From Priestia abyssalis (GTDB lineage: Bacteria > Bacillota > Bacilli > Bacillales > Bacillaceae_H): a DNA stretch of 64,000 nt. Both the position numbers and the translations under genes were made by a program. Positions 26,090-34,306 of this stretch are shown here, one piece after another. Numbering within the stretch: the stretch's first letter is position 1; each line of letters starts with the position of its first letter. The notes beneath the pieces were generated by a model. That model searched no databases and was not told the origin of the DNA. It worked only from the letters and a program-made list of their open reading frames with translations. The stretch is from assembly GCF_002019595.1 (NCBI RefSeq), contig NZ_KV917369.1, positions 468,458 through 532,457 on the forward strand, written 5' to 3'.

Positions 26090-26148
26090 AAAAAAATCCT
26101 AACTATAAATGGGCAGAGTAATTCCACCCATTCGTAGTTAGGATTTTT
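26090..26148 (-). terminator. Attenuator terminator in the guaC leader
   Basis: On the minus strand a 14-bp stem forms between AAAAATCCTAACTA (26148-26135) and TAGTTAGGATTTTT (26105-26092), extended inward by AATGGG/CCCATT and followed by seven U. Its 5' arm uses the same bases as the 3' strands of aptamer helices P3 and P1, so terminator and ligand-bound aptamer exclude each other. Confidence 0.85.
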
Positions 26149-26197
26149 AGGCTCCTAGTAGAAACTCTTAGACCATATTTCTAAGAATATACGAATG
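26129..26197 (-). promoter_or_regulatory. Purine (guanine-type) riboswitch aptamer upstream of guaC
   Basis: Read on the minus strand: P1 is CATTCGTA (26197-26190) with TACGAATG (26136-26129), eight perfect pairs. P2 is TCTTAGA/TCTAAGA closed by loop AATATGG. The junction GTTTCTAC is the purine-riboswitch hallmark. P3 is TAGGA/TCCTA with loop GCCTAAAAA, whose CC can pair with the GG of loop 2. J3/1 reads AACT, placing C at the specificity position (74 in xpt numbering), which pairs with guanine; adenine aptamers have U there. Overlap of P1 and P3 with the terminator predicts activation by ligand. Confidence 0.85.
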
Positions 26198-26228
26198 ATG
26201 TTAAATAACTTATTTAAACACAAATTTG

Positions 26229-26257
26229 ATTATAAACGAACTTTTATTATATGTAAA
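26229..26257 (-). promoter_or_regulatory. Sigma-A promoter of guaC
   Basis: TTTACA (26257-26252), 17-bp spacer, TATAAT (26234-26229). Transcription should start near 26222, about 25 nt before the riboswitch aptamer. Confidence 0.75.
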
Positions 26258-26460
26258 CGTTTATTGTTCGGATTTTTATCGAAAAATAAAAGGGATTTGA
26301 ACATTTTTATCGAAAAAAATGTTTTTTATAAAAAGGGGAAGGGAATTAAATCAATCGGTACCTCTCCTGTCTTCGATAATTATAAATTCGGTTTGTTAAG
26401 GAACTGTAAATATTTATTAAATGCATTGTCGAGTAAAGTAAATAAACGTTTGTTTAACAA
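26258..26460. other. AT-rich stretch without a credible gene
   Basis: Between the guaC promoter and the SLH gene terminator I see no gene with a ribosome binding site. A dyad around AAACGTTT (about 26437-26457) could be a protein-binding site. Confidence 0.5.
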
Positions 26461-26488
26461 GAAAAAGACGAAGCATATGTGCCTCGTC
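26461..26488 (-). terminator. Terminator of the downstream SLH gene
   Basis: On the minus strand GACGAGGCACATATGCTTCGTC folds on itself with few mismatches and is followed by TTTTTC. Confidence 0.65.
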
Positions 26489-26534
26489 CTCAGCAAAATA
26501 AAACCGACATAGCGGCAATTCAAATAGATTACTA

Positions 26535-27161
26535 TTACATTGGTTTGTCGGAGAGTGCATGCTGCTGTGGTCGATATAGAAATGCAGCGAATTGGCCGCG
26601 TGTTACTGTTTCAGTTGGGCGGAAGTTTCCATCAGCAACTACAGTAATGCCGTTTTCAGCTAAGAGTTGGATATATTCGCGTTGGCTCTCATGAGCTTTG
26701 TCTAAGTCGTCGATTTCAACTGTAGAGCCTTCGACACGTTTGAAATCGAAGTGCTTAACGAGGATTTTCGCCAGTTGTTGACGAGTTAATTTTGCGTAAG
26801 GCATTAATTTCCCGTTAGCACCTGTCATAACGCCAGCCGAGTTTACTTCGTAAGCAGCTTTTGTTAATTCTTCGTCAGTTACAGGAACATCAGAGAATAC
26901 TGGCTCCATTTTACCTTCGCCATCCATTAAGCGAGAGAATACTAATACTGCTTGACGACGAGTTACTTCACCGTAGATGTCAAATTTCCCATCTTGACCG
27001 ATAAAAGTGCCAACGGCTGCTAAAGCGTTGATTGCTTCTGCGAATTGGTGGTCTGCAGGAACATCAGAGAAAGTTGGTGTTGCTGCAGTAGTCGACGTTG
27101 AATTTAGAACACTTGATAAAAATGTAGTTGCTAGAATAGCAGTTAAGCATTTTTTGAACAT
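26535..27161 (-). CDS. Small secreted SLH-domain protein
   Basis: 208 aa from ATG 27161, with GGGGAGG 12-6 bases upstream. Signal peptide MFKKCLTAILATTFLSSVLN with cleavage near TTAATPTF. Three SLH motifs fill the rest: FSDVPADHQFAEAINALAAV with TRRQAVLVFSRL, FSDVPVTDEELTKAAYEVNS with TRQQLAKILVKHF, and a third ending TRGQFAAFLYR. No other domain, so the protein is almost pure wall anchor. Proteins of this layout are common in Bacillaceae and may compete for or decorate secondary wall polymer. Single gene. Confidence 0.85.
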   Translation of the reverse strand: MFKKCLTAILATTFLSSVLNSTSTTAATPTFSDVPADHQFAEAINALAAVGTFIGQDGKFDIYGEVTRRQAVLVFSRLMDGEGKMEPVFSDVPVTDEELTKAAYEVNSAGVMTGANGKLMPYAKLTRQQLAKILVKHFDFKRVEGSTVEIDDLDKAHESQREYIQLLAENGITVVADGNFRPTETVTRGQFAAFLYRPQQHALSDKPM

Positions 27162-27199
27162 CTGTAATCCTCCCCGTTTTGAATACAATCATTATATCA

Positions 27200-27330
27200 T
27201 TTGGTCGGAGGGATTTACTTATCAAAACAATCCCCGTTTACGTTCAAGACGTTCGATTGATCGCTCTAAACGCTCTAGCTGCCCCTGCATTAGATTTAAT
27301 TTCTGGTTCAGCAGGTAGGGCGGGAGCTTC
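27200..27330 (-). pseudogene. Possible tail of a small coiled-coil gene
   Basis: On the minus strand a frame reads KLPPYLLNQKLNLMQGQLER then LERSIERLERKRGLF and stop (near 27218). The heptad-like LERLERSIERLERK pattern looks real, but no ATG start is found upstream; only an internal ATG would give 22 residues. Probably a remnant. Confidence 0.3.
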
Positions 27331-27421
27331 CGTTTATTTTACGTACTTTTAATATATTTACATTAACCAAAATCTGTAATACTATTCAAATGTTGTAATT
27401 TTAGAAAAGGGGATAGATTCC

Positions 27422-28321
27422 ATGTTTAGTAAGATGTTTAAACTGATGTTTGTTTTATTTTTATCATGTGTCTTTATATTTTCAAGTTCCTTAAATACTT
27501 TAGCTGTATCCAAACAAATGTGGGGCGCTGTTGAATATAAAGATGGAATGATAGGGAAAGTTACTGTTCTTCGGGATACTCCAAAATATCAGAAAGACAG
27601 TAAAGGGAAACTCAATATTATTAGTACCTTGAAAAAAGGACAAGAATTAGGGGTTTACGGGATTACCAGGTCCCATTACGGACTGGGTGGAGACACTTAC
27701 GTACAAAAAGCTGCAACTAGTTATACTGTTTTGGCAACAGAAACGTTAAAACAAATTAAGAATCCAGCTAATAGAGTCATTATAGGTGGCCTAAAGCCGA
27801 ATACTAAGAAAAAATACACATATCGTACGAATGGTACTAAGGAGTCCGAGAGAGTATGGAAATACGATGGTGTTGATTATCAGTATGGATGGGACCGATG
27901 GAGTTTGGTGACAGACCCGTATACTCGGACTTACTATTCGGAAAATGGAAAGTACATGGCTCAATCACATTATAGATCGAACCTAGAACATATACCCACC
28001 CCTGGCAGTGCGTCTATGTTTATTCAGTTACCTCTTAAAATTAATCAAACCTGGGGCGCGTTCTATCAGGATCCGGAAATGCCAGACACCTCGTATAAGG
28101 TTACTTCTGTAACCAAGACTATAAAAACTCCTGCAGGCACGTTTAACAACGTAATAGAGATTAAAAAAGAATTTTCCGGTTACTGGGAAGGATACACAGA
28201 GAGTTATATTTATGTAGCAGAAGGTGTAGGGGTTATCCGTATCTCAAGTAAATATGAGCCGCGTTCTGATTATGGTGCCTCACCTCGTTCTTCTCAATAC
28301 GAATTGTATAAATTGCAGTGA
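27422..28321 (+). CDS. Secreted protein of unknown function
   Basis: 299 aa with a clear signal peptide (KLMFVLFLSCVFIFSSSLNT, cleavage near LAVSK). Residues about 35-100 could be an SH3-like wall-binding module (VTVLRDTPKYQKDSKGKL ... LKKGQELGVYGI). The C-terminal 170 residues are aromatic- and beta-rich (RTYYSENGKYMAQSHYRS ... GTFNNVIEIKKEFSGYWEGY ... YIYVAEGVGVIRI), a pattern seen in Bacillus extracellular proteins with a periplasmic or surface beta-sheet domain. The start follows AAAAGGGG. Function unknown. A terminator follows immediately. Confidence 0.7.
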   Translation: MFSKMFKLMFVLFLSCVFIFSSSLNTLAVSKQMWGAVEYKDGMIGKVTVLRDTPKYQKDSKGKLNIISTLKKGQELGVYGITRSHYGLGGDTYVQKAATSYTVLATETLKQIKNPANRVIIGGLKPNTKKKYTYRTNGTKESERVWKYDGVDYQYGWDRWSLVTDPYTRTYYSENGKYMAQSHYRSNLEHIPTPGSASMFIQLPLKINQTWGAFYQDPEMPDTSYKVTSVTKTIKTPAGTFNNVIEIKKEFSGYWEGYTESYIYVAEGVGVIRISSKYEPRSDYGASPRSSQYELYKLQ

Positions 28322-28357
28322 AAAGAAGACGCCCGTAATGAGGTGCGTCTTCTTTTC
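28321..28357 (+). terminator. Terminator
   Basis: AAAAGAAGACGC pairs with GCGTCTTCTTTT directly after the stop codon. Confidence 0.9.
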
Positions 28358-28497
28358 GTTGGGAATTTCGATCATGAAACTATACTATCGCCTACACCTA
28401 TATGTTAACGTTAAGCGAGAGATTTTACTACAATATTGGCAGAACTGCTGACATTGTTTTAATAGCGAAGTACGAAAAAAAAGTGTCCTCCTGACAA

Positions 28498-28528
28498 GAA
28501 GGCGCTCACTGTTAAAGTGAGCGCCTTC
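28498..28528. terminator. Strong GC-rich hairpin
   Basis: GAAGGCGCTCACT (28498-28510) pairs perfectly with AGTGAGCGCCTTC (28516-28528). There is no T-run after it, but on the minus strand AAAAAA upstream becomes a U-tract some distance away. No gene adjoins; 28361-28724 is otherwise empty. Confidence 0.5.
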
Positions 28529-28724
28529 CTGAGTCGAAAAGTAGATGGAGTTGGATTTTCAACCTTGCAACAAGAACCTATCTATAGATTATCTAGATTT
28601 AAGTAGATGTACAACTTTTTTGTCAGATTTTCTAACACACTTAATTCCACTGAAACACAGCAGTCAGTTATATCGGTTCTGCACGGATTCCTCCACTCTG
28701 TGTTGTACGGAACGAACTGATTTC

Positions 28725-29063
28725 CTACATTGAGTCATTAATCCCTTTCACTGTCGTACGTAAAATAGTCAGCACGTCCTTGACGATGTTTTTATGTACG
28801 TCATTATCTTCTAGGGAATTATAATATTCTCTCAGCTGCTCTTTAGGTGTGGCATCATGTTCAAAACCATTGAACGTCGCTTCTTGAAGCAATTCATAAT
28901 TTTCTTCTTTTGCTTTGACGAAATTAACAATGGTTGTGTATGGTTTGTTTTTTTTCACCGCTTTTCCTATCGCCGGATAGTTTTTTGACCATCCCTTACC
29001 ATACTCTTCCATGAGCTGTTCCAGTGCTTTTGCTACATCCGCAGGCAATTTGATTTTGTCCAT
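28725..29063 (-). CDS. Hypothetical protein
   Basis: 112 aa, ATG behind GAGGGGGAATAAGA. It begins KIKLPADVAKALEQLMEEYG, an opening I associate with small phage-derived Bacillus proteins, and is helical throughout. No motif points to a function. Stand-alone, with about 480 bp of noncoding DNA upstream that includes a candidate small RNA on the other strand. Confidence 0.6.
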   Translation of the reverse strand: MDKIKLPADVAKALEQLMEEYGKGWSKNYPAIGKAVKKNKPYTTIVNFVKAKEENYELLQEATFNGFEHDATPKEQLREYYNSLEDNDVHKNIVKDVLTILRTTVKGINDSM

Positions 29064-29232
29064 TCTTATTCCCCCTCGAAGTTCATTTCATACATTTTAT
29101 GACATGAAGTTCGTCCATTATTCGCTCAGAAATTGAAGTGAGGACCATGCCGGATTTTCTAAATCGATTCTATAGATTAAAGGAAATATTCAAGTTTGCA
29201 CACTTAAAAAACTATCTTTTCTGAAAGCCAAA

Positions 29233-29241
29233 TGTTATAAT
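29233..29241 (+). promoter_or_regulatory. Extended -10 promoter of a candidate small RNA
   Basis: TGTTATAAT gives TGn plus a perfect TATAAT. No good -35 is visible, as is common with extended -10 promoters. The predicted start is at about 29248. Confidence 0.5.
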
Positions 29242-29247
29242 AAGATC

Positions 29248-29322
29248 CAAGTGGATATGCATAGGTGAAGACGCCTAAACAGTTGAACGCAGAAGCAGTT
29301 CAAGCTGTTTAGGCGTTTTTTA
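29248..29322 (+). ncRNA. Candidate small RNA ending in a strong terminator
   Basis: About 75 nt from the extended -10 box to the T-run. Nearly all of the 3' half is one hairpin: ACGCCTAAACAG-TTGAAC pairs with GTTCAA-CTGTTTAGGCGT, with a single bulged base, followed by TTTTTT. No gene ends here on the plus strand, so the terminator has no obvious client other than a short transcript. It could also be the end of an unseen peptide gene. Confidence 0.4.
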
Positions 29323-29543
29323 TTTTAATGCAACCCCCAAAAGGATTCCATTTCAAAAGAATAATATGGGTATGGGGTAATTTTGCATGTTTTTAGAACG
29401 TGCTGCAGAGAGACACCCAAAAAAATGAAAAGAAAATGAAATTTTTTGCAGAAATATTTCTGTTAGAATGATACGAAGAAAGATTACAACATACTGATAT
29501 TTTAGGATCAATCCAATCTTTATAGAGATGACGGAGGATTTGT

Positions 29544-32318
29544 ATGACTTTAGAAAATCAATTAATCAAAAAAACGTTTTATGAATCATTTATACAGGAA
29601 AATGAAACGAACCATCCCATTCAAATATTGGGAGAAGCTTATTTAGCGGAACAAAAGAAAGAGCTTTATGATTTGAGTTATATTCGTTTCGCGCAAGGAG
29701 AAGTTTATTATCATCATAAAGATTACGAAGCGGCGATTTTTAAATGGGAGAATATTAATGGCGAGCTAGAATCATGGGCCCGAAAGAATATGGCGGATTC
29801 TTATTGTGAAATGGGCTTGCTGTCGGTTGCCGAAGAAATTTATACAAGCATAAACACAGAAAGTGAAACCCTTGCCGCTGAGGTGGCTTTACAATTATTT
29901 TCACTTTATCTTGAACAGGATAAAACGGATCTTGCCTATGAAGTAATCAAACGAGCTGTGTCCTTCCATCCCGATTATCGGAATGTGACAACCTTGGCCC
30001 GCGCCTTTTATGAAGAACAAGAAGATTGGAATAGTGCAGTTGAACTTGCCGTTAATGAATCGATCCGAACTGAATCGCTCAACTGGTTTGATGTTCTCAA
30101 TACATATATTGATCAGGGATACACGAAAAATTTCACACCAGACTATTTTAATCAATTGCTATTTACGTTTTATAAGGTTGATGAATCCTATTTTGAAAGA
30201 GTCATTTCCTCGCTTTGGCATACCTATAAACATCAAGAACTGTATCTTTCATGGATAAAGATGGTTAATGGCATTTTACTAAATGTGGAATTGGAAACGC
30301 GCCATGTTTGGCCGGAAATTTCCGCTCTTTATGAGAAAACTTATTGTGAATTAATGGAGGGGCAACATTTACTTGAAGAACTGCACGGTGTAATTCCCGC
30401 TCTTTTAACTAATTGGTTAAGAGCAACGGATTCATCTCAAGCATTATTTGTCTCTGCTGCAGTATTTGCGTGGAGTGAAATCTTTCCAGCTACACTGGAT
30501 GCATCAGTAGTAAAAGAGGCTGAAAACCTTATTTTCAACACTAATAGTAACATTCAGGGACTAGAGTATGGTCTTGATCTTTGTGACTCCATTATGAAAT
30601 GGGCTCAGGCTCATGACCTGGAAGTAGGGAACCGATTCAGGTGGTGGGCTCATTATCTTGCCGATATGAATGGAAAGAATATTTTAATAGCTGGGTCACG
30701 GGGAAGCGGAAAATCTTCCTTTATAAACTCCATCCTTGGAGAAAATATTGTAGGGGCCTCAGCATCTGCTGTTGTGATACGCCATGATGACCATGAGCAA
30801 ATCCATGAAATATCAGACACCGAAATAAGAGTAGTGCAGGATTTTGCGGAGTTAGTCGATATAGCCGCAACCAGTCGTCGATCAAAAGTAAAAGAAGCGT
30901 TTGCCGAATTAAAGCTCCCATGCAGATTTTTAAATGAAAATAAGTGTTCGTTTATTGATACTCCTGGATTCAGTAAAGAAAGCATTCAACGAACTGAAGC
31001 ATTCAAGCAATTACCTTTAGCGGACGGTTTATTATTCGTGCTTGATGCAAACGAACCGTTTACTGATAAGGAGCGTGACGCTTTATTTCAACTGCAAGAG
31101 CATGTGCCGGACACCCCAATCCATTTTCTATTGAATAAAATGGATGTAGTGCATAATGATGTAGATGCGATGAGACTTGTAGATGATATAAAGACCAGAA
31201 TAAATGCGTATTTCCCGAATGCCAATATTCTACCTTATTCCTCTATATATGCTATCCGTCAGCAGCTGAACGATCTTGGGCAGTTCATGCAATCGAGTTT
31301 TAAGCTCAGCGGTATAAACTTAGAGAAAGAGCGTACGGCCAAGCTTCTATTTTTCATAAGAGAAACATTAACAAAGCTTTTGAAAAAGAGAGTAGAAGTG
31401 GAAAATGGATTAGTAGAGTCGATTAAACGGAATGAAGATATGCTAGTGAGGTTAAATGGTTTTATTAATAACCTTAGAGATTTAGAAGCGGAAAAAACGC
31501 GGGTGATTACGAAGTCTTATCATACAATCAAAGAAGAGATGAAAAAGGAGCTGACAGAGAATATTCCGAAGCTGCTGCACAATTGTTCGAATCTTGTTAA
31601 TGAGGACAGCGACGTGAGAAATCTTCATCTTGAATTAAATAAAAAAATGAATGAAAGACTTCAACAGTATTTACAAGAAGAGATCGTTCCTAAATTCTGC
31701 AGTTCCATTCAAGGGTGGCTCCAGCAATCCAATGAGGAACTCACTCAAGCTCAAACCTATTTGGAAGAAATGAGCGAAACGTTTAATGGAATCTATGAAG
31801 AAAAGAAAATGATATTGGAATGCGATTTGAAAGTGTTGGACGATTGGCTTAGAGATGCTAACCGAATGACAAGCAGAATCGAAATCGAAGAAGAGAATAT
31901 TCTGCTTCGATTCAAGCCGGCACAGTTTTTATTGAAAAGTGCCGGGAAGCTCTTGGGGGCTCTTCCTCAAAATAAACAGTTGCTTCATAACCAATATAAA
32001 AAATATTTAGAGAACGAAAGCTATGAAGACGTCACAACGTCGGTCATCAATAAGTTTTTCTTGCAATTCGATTTGTTTGAAAAGGCATTAACGGTCGATA
32101 TCAATCTGTTCTTTAAAAATCCGTTTATGGTTTTAAATGAGATGGTATCGGCAGCTCGCCAGGAAATTGAAGAGAGTGAAGAAATGTTAAGCGAAATGAA
32201 AGCCAATCCTGAAACTTATTACGATCCGTTAACCATCTTTGAACTGAGACTGCGTCAATATGAATTGATGGTAAAGGCGAGTGAAGAAGTGGAACCTATC
32301 CATTCTATGGAGAGATAG
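29544..32318 (+). CDS. Large dynamin-like GTPase with N-terminal TPR-type helices
   Basis: 924 aa, ATG after GGAGGA. Residues 1-370 are helical and repeat-like (YIRFAQGEVYYHHKDYEAAI resembles a TPR unit). The GTPase follows: G1 GSRGSGKSS (about 384), G3 DTPGFS (about 472), G4 NKMD (about 530). The rest is long helices with heptad features (stalk-like), and FLLKSAGKLLGALPQNKQLL (about 792) may be a membrane paddle. Bacterial dynamins remodel or protect membranes, for instance after phage or antibiotic damage. This is not the double-headed DynA of Bacillus subtilis, since it has one G domain. It stands alone, with a terminator after it. Confidence 0.75.
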   Translation: MTLENQLIKKTFYESFIQENETNHPIQILGEAYLAEQKKELYDLSYIRFAQGEVYYHHKDYEAAIFKWENINGELESWARKNMADSYCEMGLLSVAEEIYTSINTESETLAAEVALQLFSLYLEQDKTDLAYEVIKRAVSFHPDYRNVTTLARAFYEEQEDWNSAVELAVNESIRTESLNWFDVLNTYIDQGYTKNFTPDYFNQLLFTFYKVDESYFERVISSLWHTYKHQELYLSWIKMVNGILLNVELETRHVWPEISALYEKTYCELMEGQHLLEELHGVIPALLTNWLRATDSSQALFVSAAVFAWSEIFPATLDASVVKEAENLIFNTNSNIQGLEYGLDLCDSIMKWAQAHDLEVGNRFRWWAHYLADMNGKNILIAGSRGSGKSSFINSILGENIVGASASAVVIRHDDHEQIHEISDTEIRVVQDFAELVDIAATSRRSKVKEAFAELKLPCRFLNENKCSFIDTPGFSKESIQRTEAFKQLPLADGLLFVLDANEPFTDKERDALFQLQEHVPDTPIHFLLNKMDVVHNDVDAMRLVDDIKTRINAYFPNANILPYSSIYAIRQQLNDLGQFMQSSFKLSGINLEKERTAKLLFFIRETLTKLLKKRVEVENGLVESIKRNEDMLVRLNGFINNLRDLEAEKTRVITKSYHTIKEEMKKELTENIPKLLHNCSNLVNEDSDVRNLHLELNKKMNERLQQYLQEEIVPKFCSSIQGWLQQSNEELTQAQTYLEEMSETFNGIYEEKKMILECDLKVLDDWLRDANRMTSRIEIEEENILLRFKPAQFLLKSAGKLLGALPQNKQLLHNQYKKYLENESYEDVTTSVINKFFLQFDLFEKALTVDINLFFKNPFMVLNEMVSAARQEIEESEEMLSEMKANPETYYDPLTIFELRLRQYELMVKASEEVEPIHSMER

Positions 32319-32423
32319 GGATCTTAAATCAGTTTTCTACTGAGGGATAAAAGGGTTTGACCTGTAAGGATCAAATAAATTAAACAGAAAGGACCCGGCA
32401 CGGATTCCATGACGGACCCTTTC

Positions 32424-32468
32424 AGAGGCTGACTCTAAGGCTGTGCTTGTTGAGTCAGTCTCTTTTTA
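32424..32468 (+). terminator. Terminator of the dynamin-like gene
   Basis: AGAGGCTGACTC (32424-32435) pairs with GAGTCAGTCTCT (32452-32463) allowing small mismatches, followed by TTTTTATG. Confidence 0.75.
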
Positions 32469-32584
32469 TGTGCTTCCTTTTTCTTCATTCTCATATTACA
32501 GCTTCCGATAATAAAGGAGTGTTGAAAATAAGGATCAATTATACTATTAACCGATTATCTAGACATCTTGAATTCTCTCTGAAG

Positions 32585-32633
32585 TCTAGCAGTGTCAATG
32601 TGGTTGTTCTTTAACCATATTGACACTGCTAGA
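32585..32633. repeat. Long inverted repeat without a T-run
   Basis: TCTAGCAGTGTCAAT-N2-GGTT pairs with AACC-N2-ATTGACACTGCTAGA around a 7-nt loop: 19 pairs with one 2-nt interruption. No T-tract follows, so it is not a standard terminator. It could be a protein-binding dyad or a decayed mobile sequence. Confidence 0.7.
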
Positions 32634-32673
32634 TAGGTATACTTGTCGTATTTTGAAACACTTTTAATCTTTT

Positions 32674-32690
32674 TGTAACATGGTTGGTAC
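32674..32690 (+). promoter_or_regulatory. WalR-like box upstream of the coiled-coil 3D protein
   Basis: TGTAAC-N5-TGGTAC matches the TGTWAH-N5-TGTWAH WalR consensus with one mismatch. It lies 45 bp upstream of the start codon. Confidence 0.45.
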
Positions 32691-32734
32691 ATATTTCATG
32701 GTATAACTATATGTATAGAGAAAGGGGGAAGCGT

Positions 32735-33934
32735 ATGCAAGTAATTAGGCGTATGATTCTCATGATACTTACAGGCGTGTTAGGTATCTCGGGGACAATC
32801 TCGGTCCAGGCACAAACAAGCAAAGAAACGCTGCATAATGTCGAACAGAAGCTTGAGCAAAAAGAAAAATTAGTAGAACAAAAAGCAAAAGAAAAACAGT
32901 CTGTTCATCAAGAGATAAAAAACATTCAAAAAGAGTTGGAATCTTTACATACCTTCATTTCCAAAAATAAAGAAGCACTGGAAAAAACACAGAAGAACAT
33001 TGAGGTAACGAATCGTCTCATCGAGCAAAAAAAAGAAGAAATTGTGATGCTGGAGGATAAAATTCTTGCTCGAAAAGGGATTATGAAGGAGCGGCTCGTC
33101 GCTTTGCAACATAATGATAATACGAATCTCATGATCAGCATGGTGTTGGAATCTGATAGTTTAGCTGATTTCATTCGGCGTGCGAGTGCTGTGACGACGC
33201 TTATAAATGCCGATAAGGATATTTTAGGAGCACAGCAGGAAGATCTTCTTCAAATCGAAGAAGATAAAAAAGAAATTGATCGGCAAGAACAAATTCTAGA
33301 AAAAGAAGAAAGAGTTCTCGCAGGGCAGCAAGCGGAGCTTGACCAAAACTTGCAAAAGAGGCAGCAAACCTTGGCTGCCATGCAAGAAAGGTACAGCCAA
33401 GTTGTTCAACAAATGGCGTTGGCAGAAAAGGAAAAAGCCAGTATGGAATCACAGCTAAAAGCGGTCCAAGAGAAGATTAAAAAAGAACAAGAAGAAGCAA
33501 GAGCACGGGCTGCAAAAGCGGCCAGGGAACGGGCAGAAAGGGAGAAAGCGGCCAGGGAAGCTCGTTTAGCCCAACAGGCGAAAGCAACGGCAGCCAATAA
33601 ACCTGTCTCCTCACAAAATGCTTCCGAAGGAACCGTCAAAGGCAAGGAGATGTATGTTATTGCGACGGCATACAGTTATGAAGAGACGGATGGAAATGGG
33701 TATATGACGGCGTTGGGATACAATATTAAAAATAATCCCGATTTGAAATTGATTGCGGTGGATCCGTCTGTTATCCCGCTAGGAAAGAAAGTTTGGGTAG
33801 AAGGATATGGCATAGCCGTTGCCGGGGATACGGGCGGTGCCATTAAGGGACATAAGATTGATGTATTAATGCCAACAAAGGCAAAAGCGTTATCATGGGG
33901 AAGAAGAGCAGTTAAAGTAGTGATCTTAGATTAG
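32735..33934 (+). CDS. Secreted coiled-coil protein with C-terminal 3D domain
   Basis: 399 aa from ATG 32735, behind GAAAGGGGGAAG; the upstream in-frame ATG has no ribosome binding site. Signal peptide (MILMILTGVLGISGTISVQA), then a long coiled coil (about 30-280) like the N-terminal region of CwlO/PcsB, an Ala/Arg-rich linker, and a 3D domain (about 305-399): ATAYSYEETDGNGYMTALGY, AVDPSVIPLGKKVWVEGYG, AGDTGGAIKGHKIDVLMP. The three aspartates that name the fold (VDP, GDTGG, IDV) are present. 3D domains are lytic-transglycosylase-like, so this is a probable cell-wall enzyme; a WalR-like box precedes it. Confidence 0.82.
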   Translation: MQVIRRMILMILTGVLGISGTISVQAQTSKETLHNVEQKLEQKEKLVEQKAKEKQSVHQEIKNIQKELESLHTFISKNKEALEKTQKNIEVTNRLIEQKKEEIVMLEDKILARKGIMKERLVALQHNDNTNLMISMVLESDSLADFIRRASAVTTLINADKDILGAQQEDLLQIEEDKKEIDRQEQILEKEERVLAGQQAELDQNLQKRQQTLAAMQERYSQVVQQMALAEKEKASMESQLKAVQEKIKKEQEEARARAAKAARERAEREKAAREARLAQQAKATAANKPVSSQNASEGTVKGKEMYVIATAYSYEETDGNGYMTALGYNIKNNPDLKLIAVDPSVIPLGKKVWVEGYGIAVAGDTGGAIKGHKIDVLMPTKAKALSWGRRAVKVVILD

Positions 33935-33948
33935 TGCGAGAAAGAAGG

Positions 33949-33986
33949 AGAGCTGACATTAAAATTGAATGTCAGCTCTCTTTTTT
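33949..33986 (+). terminator. Terminator
   Basis: AGAGCTGACATT (33949-33960) pairs with AATGTCAGCTCT (33968-33979), then CTTTTTTG. From 33987 to 34306 no gene is seen. Confidence 0.9.
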
Positions 33987-34306
33987 GTAGGCTTTTTAAT
34001 GGTTTTTTTATTTTATAAATCCAACTTAAGTTTTTAACATGAACTTAGTCCAGGCTCTCTTTTAGGATTTTGGGATTCCTCATCTTGAATGGACGAAAAA
34101 GGTCTTTATGTGGATTTATATTTTTGCACGGAATGACAGGATTTAGTTCTTCCCTCTTCCCTCTTTTCATTTTTAGAGATAAACTCAGTTAAAGGACGAA
34201 ATGGATTTCAACTATTATTGATGGACTTAAATGAATCAAAAATTACTGCTGGATTTTCATACAACCCAGAAACAAATAAATGCTATACGATTGGAAGGAT
34301 GACGAT

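Noticed and set aside
26195..26512. A 105-residue plus-strand frame
   Set aside because: It starts inside the riboswitch P1 strand on the other strand, has no ribosome binding site, and its composition is that of AT-rich noncoding DNA.
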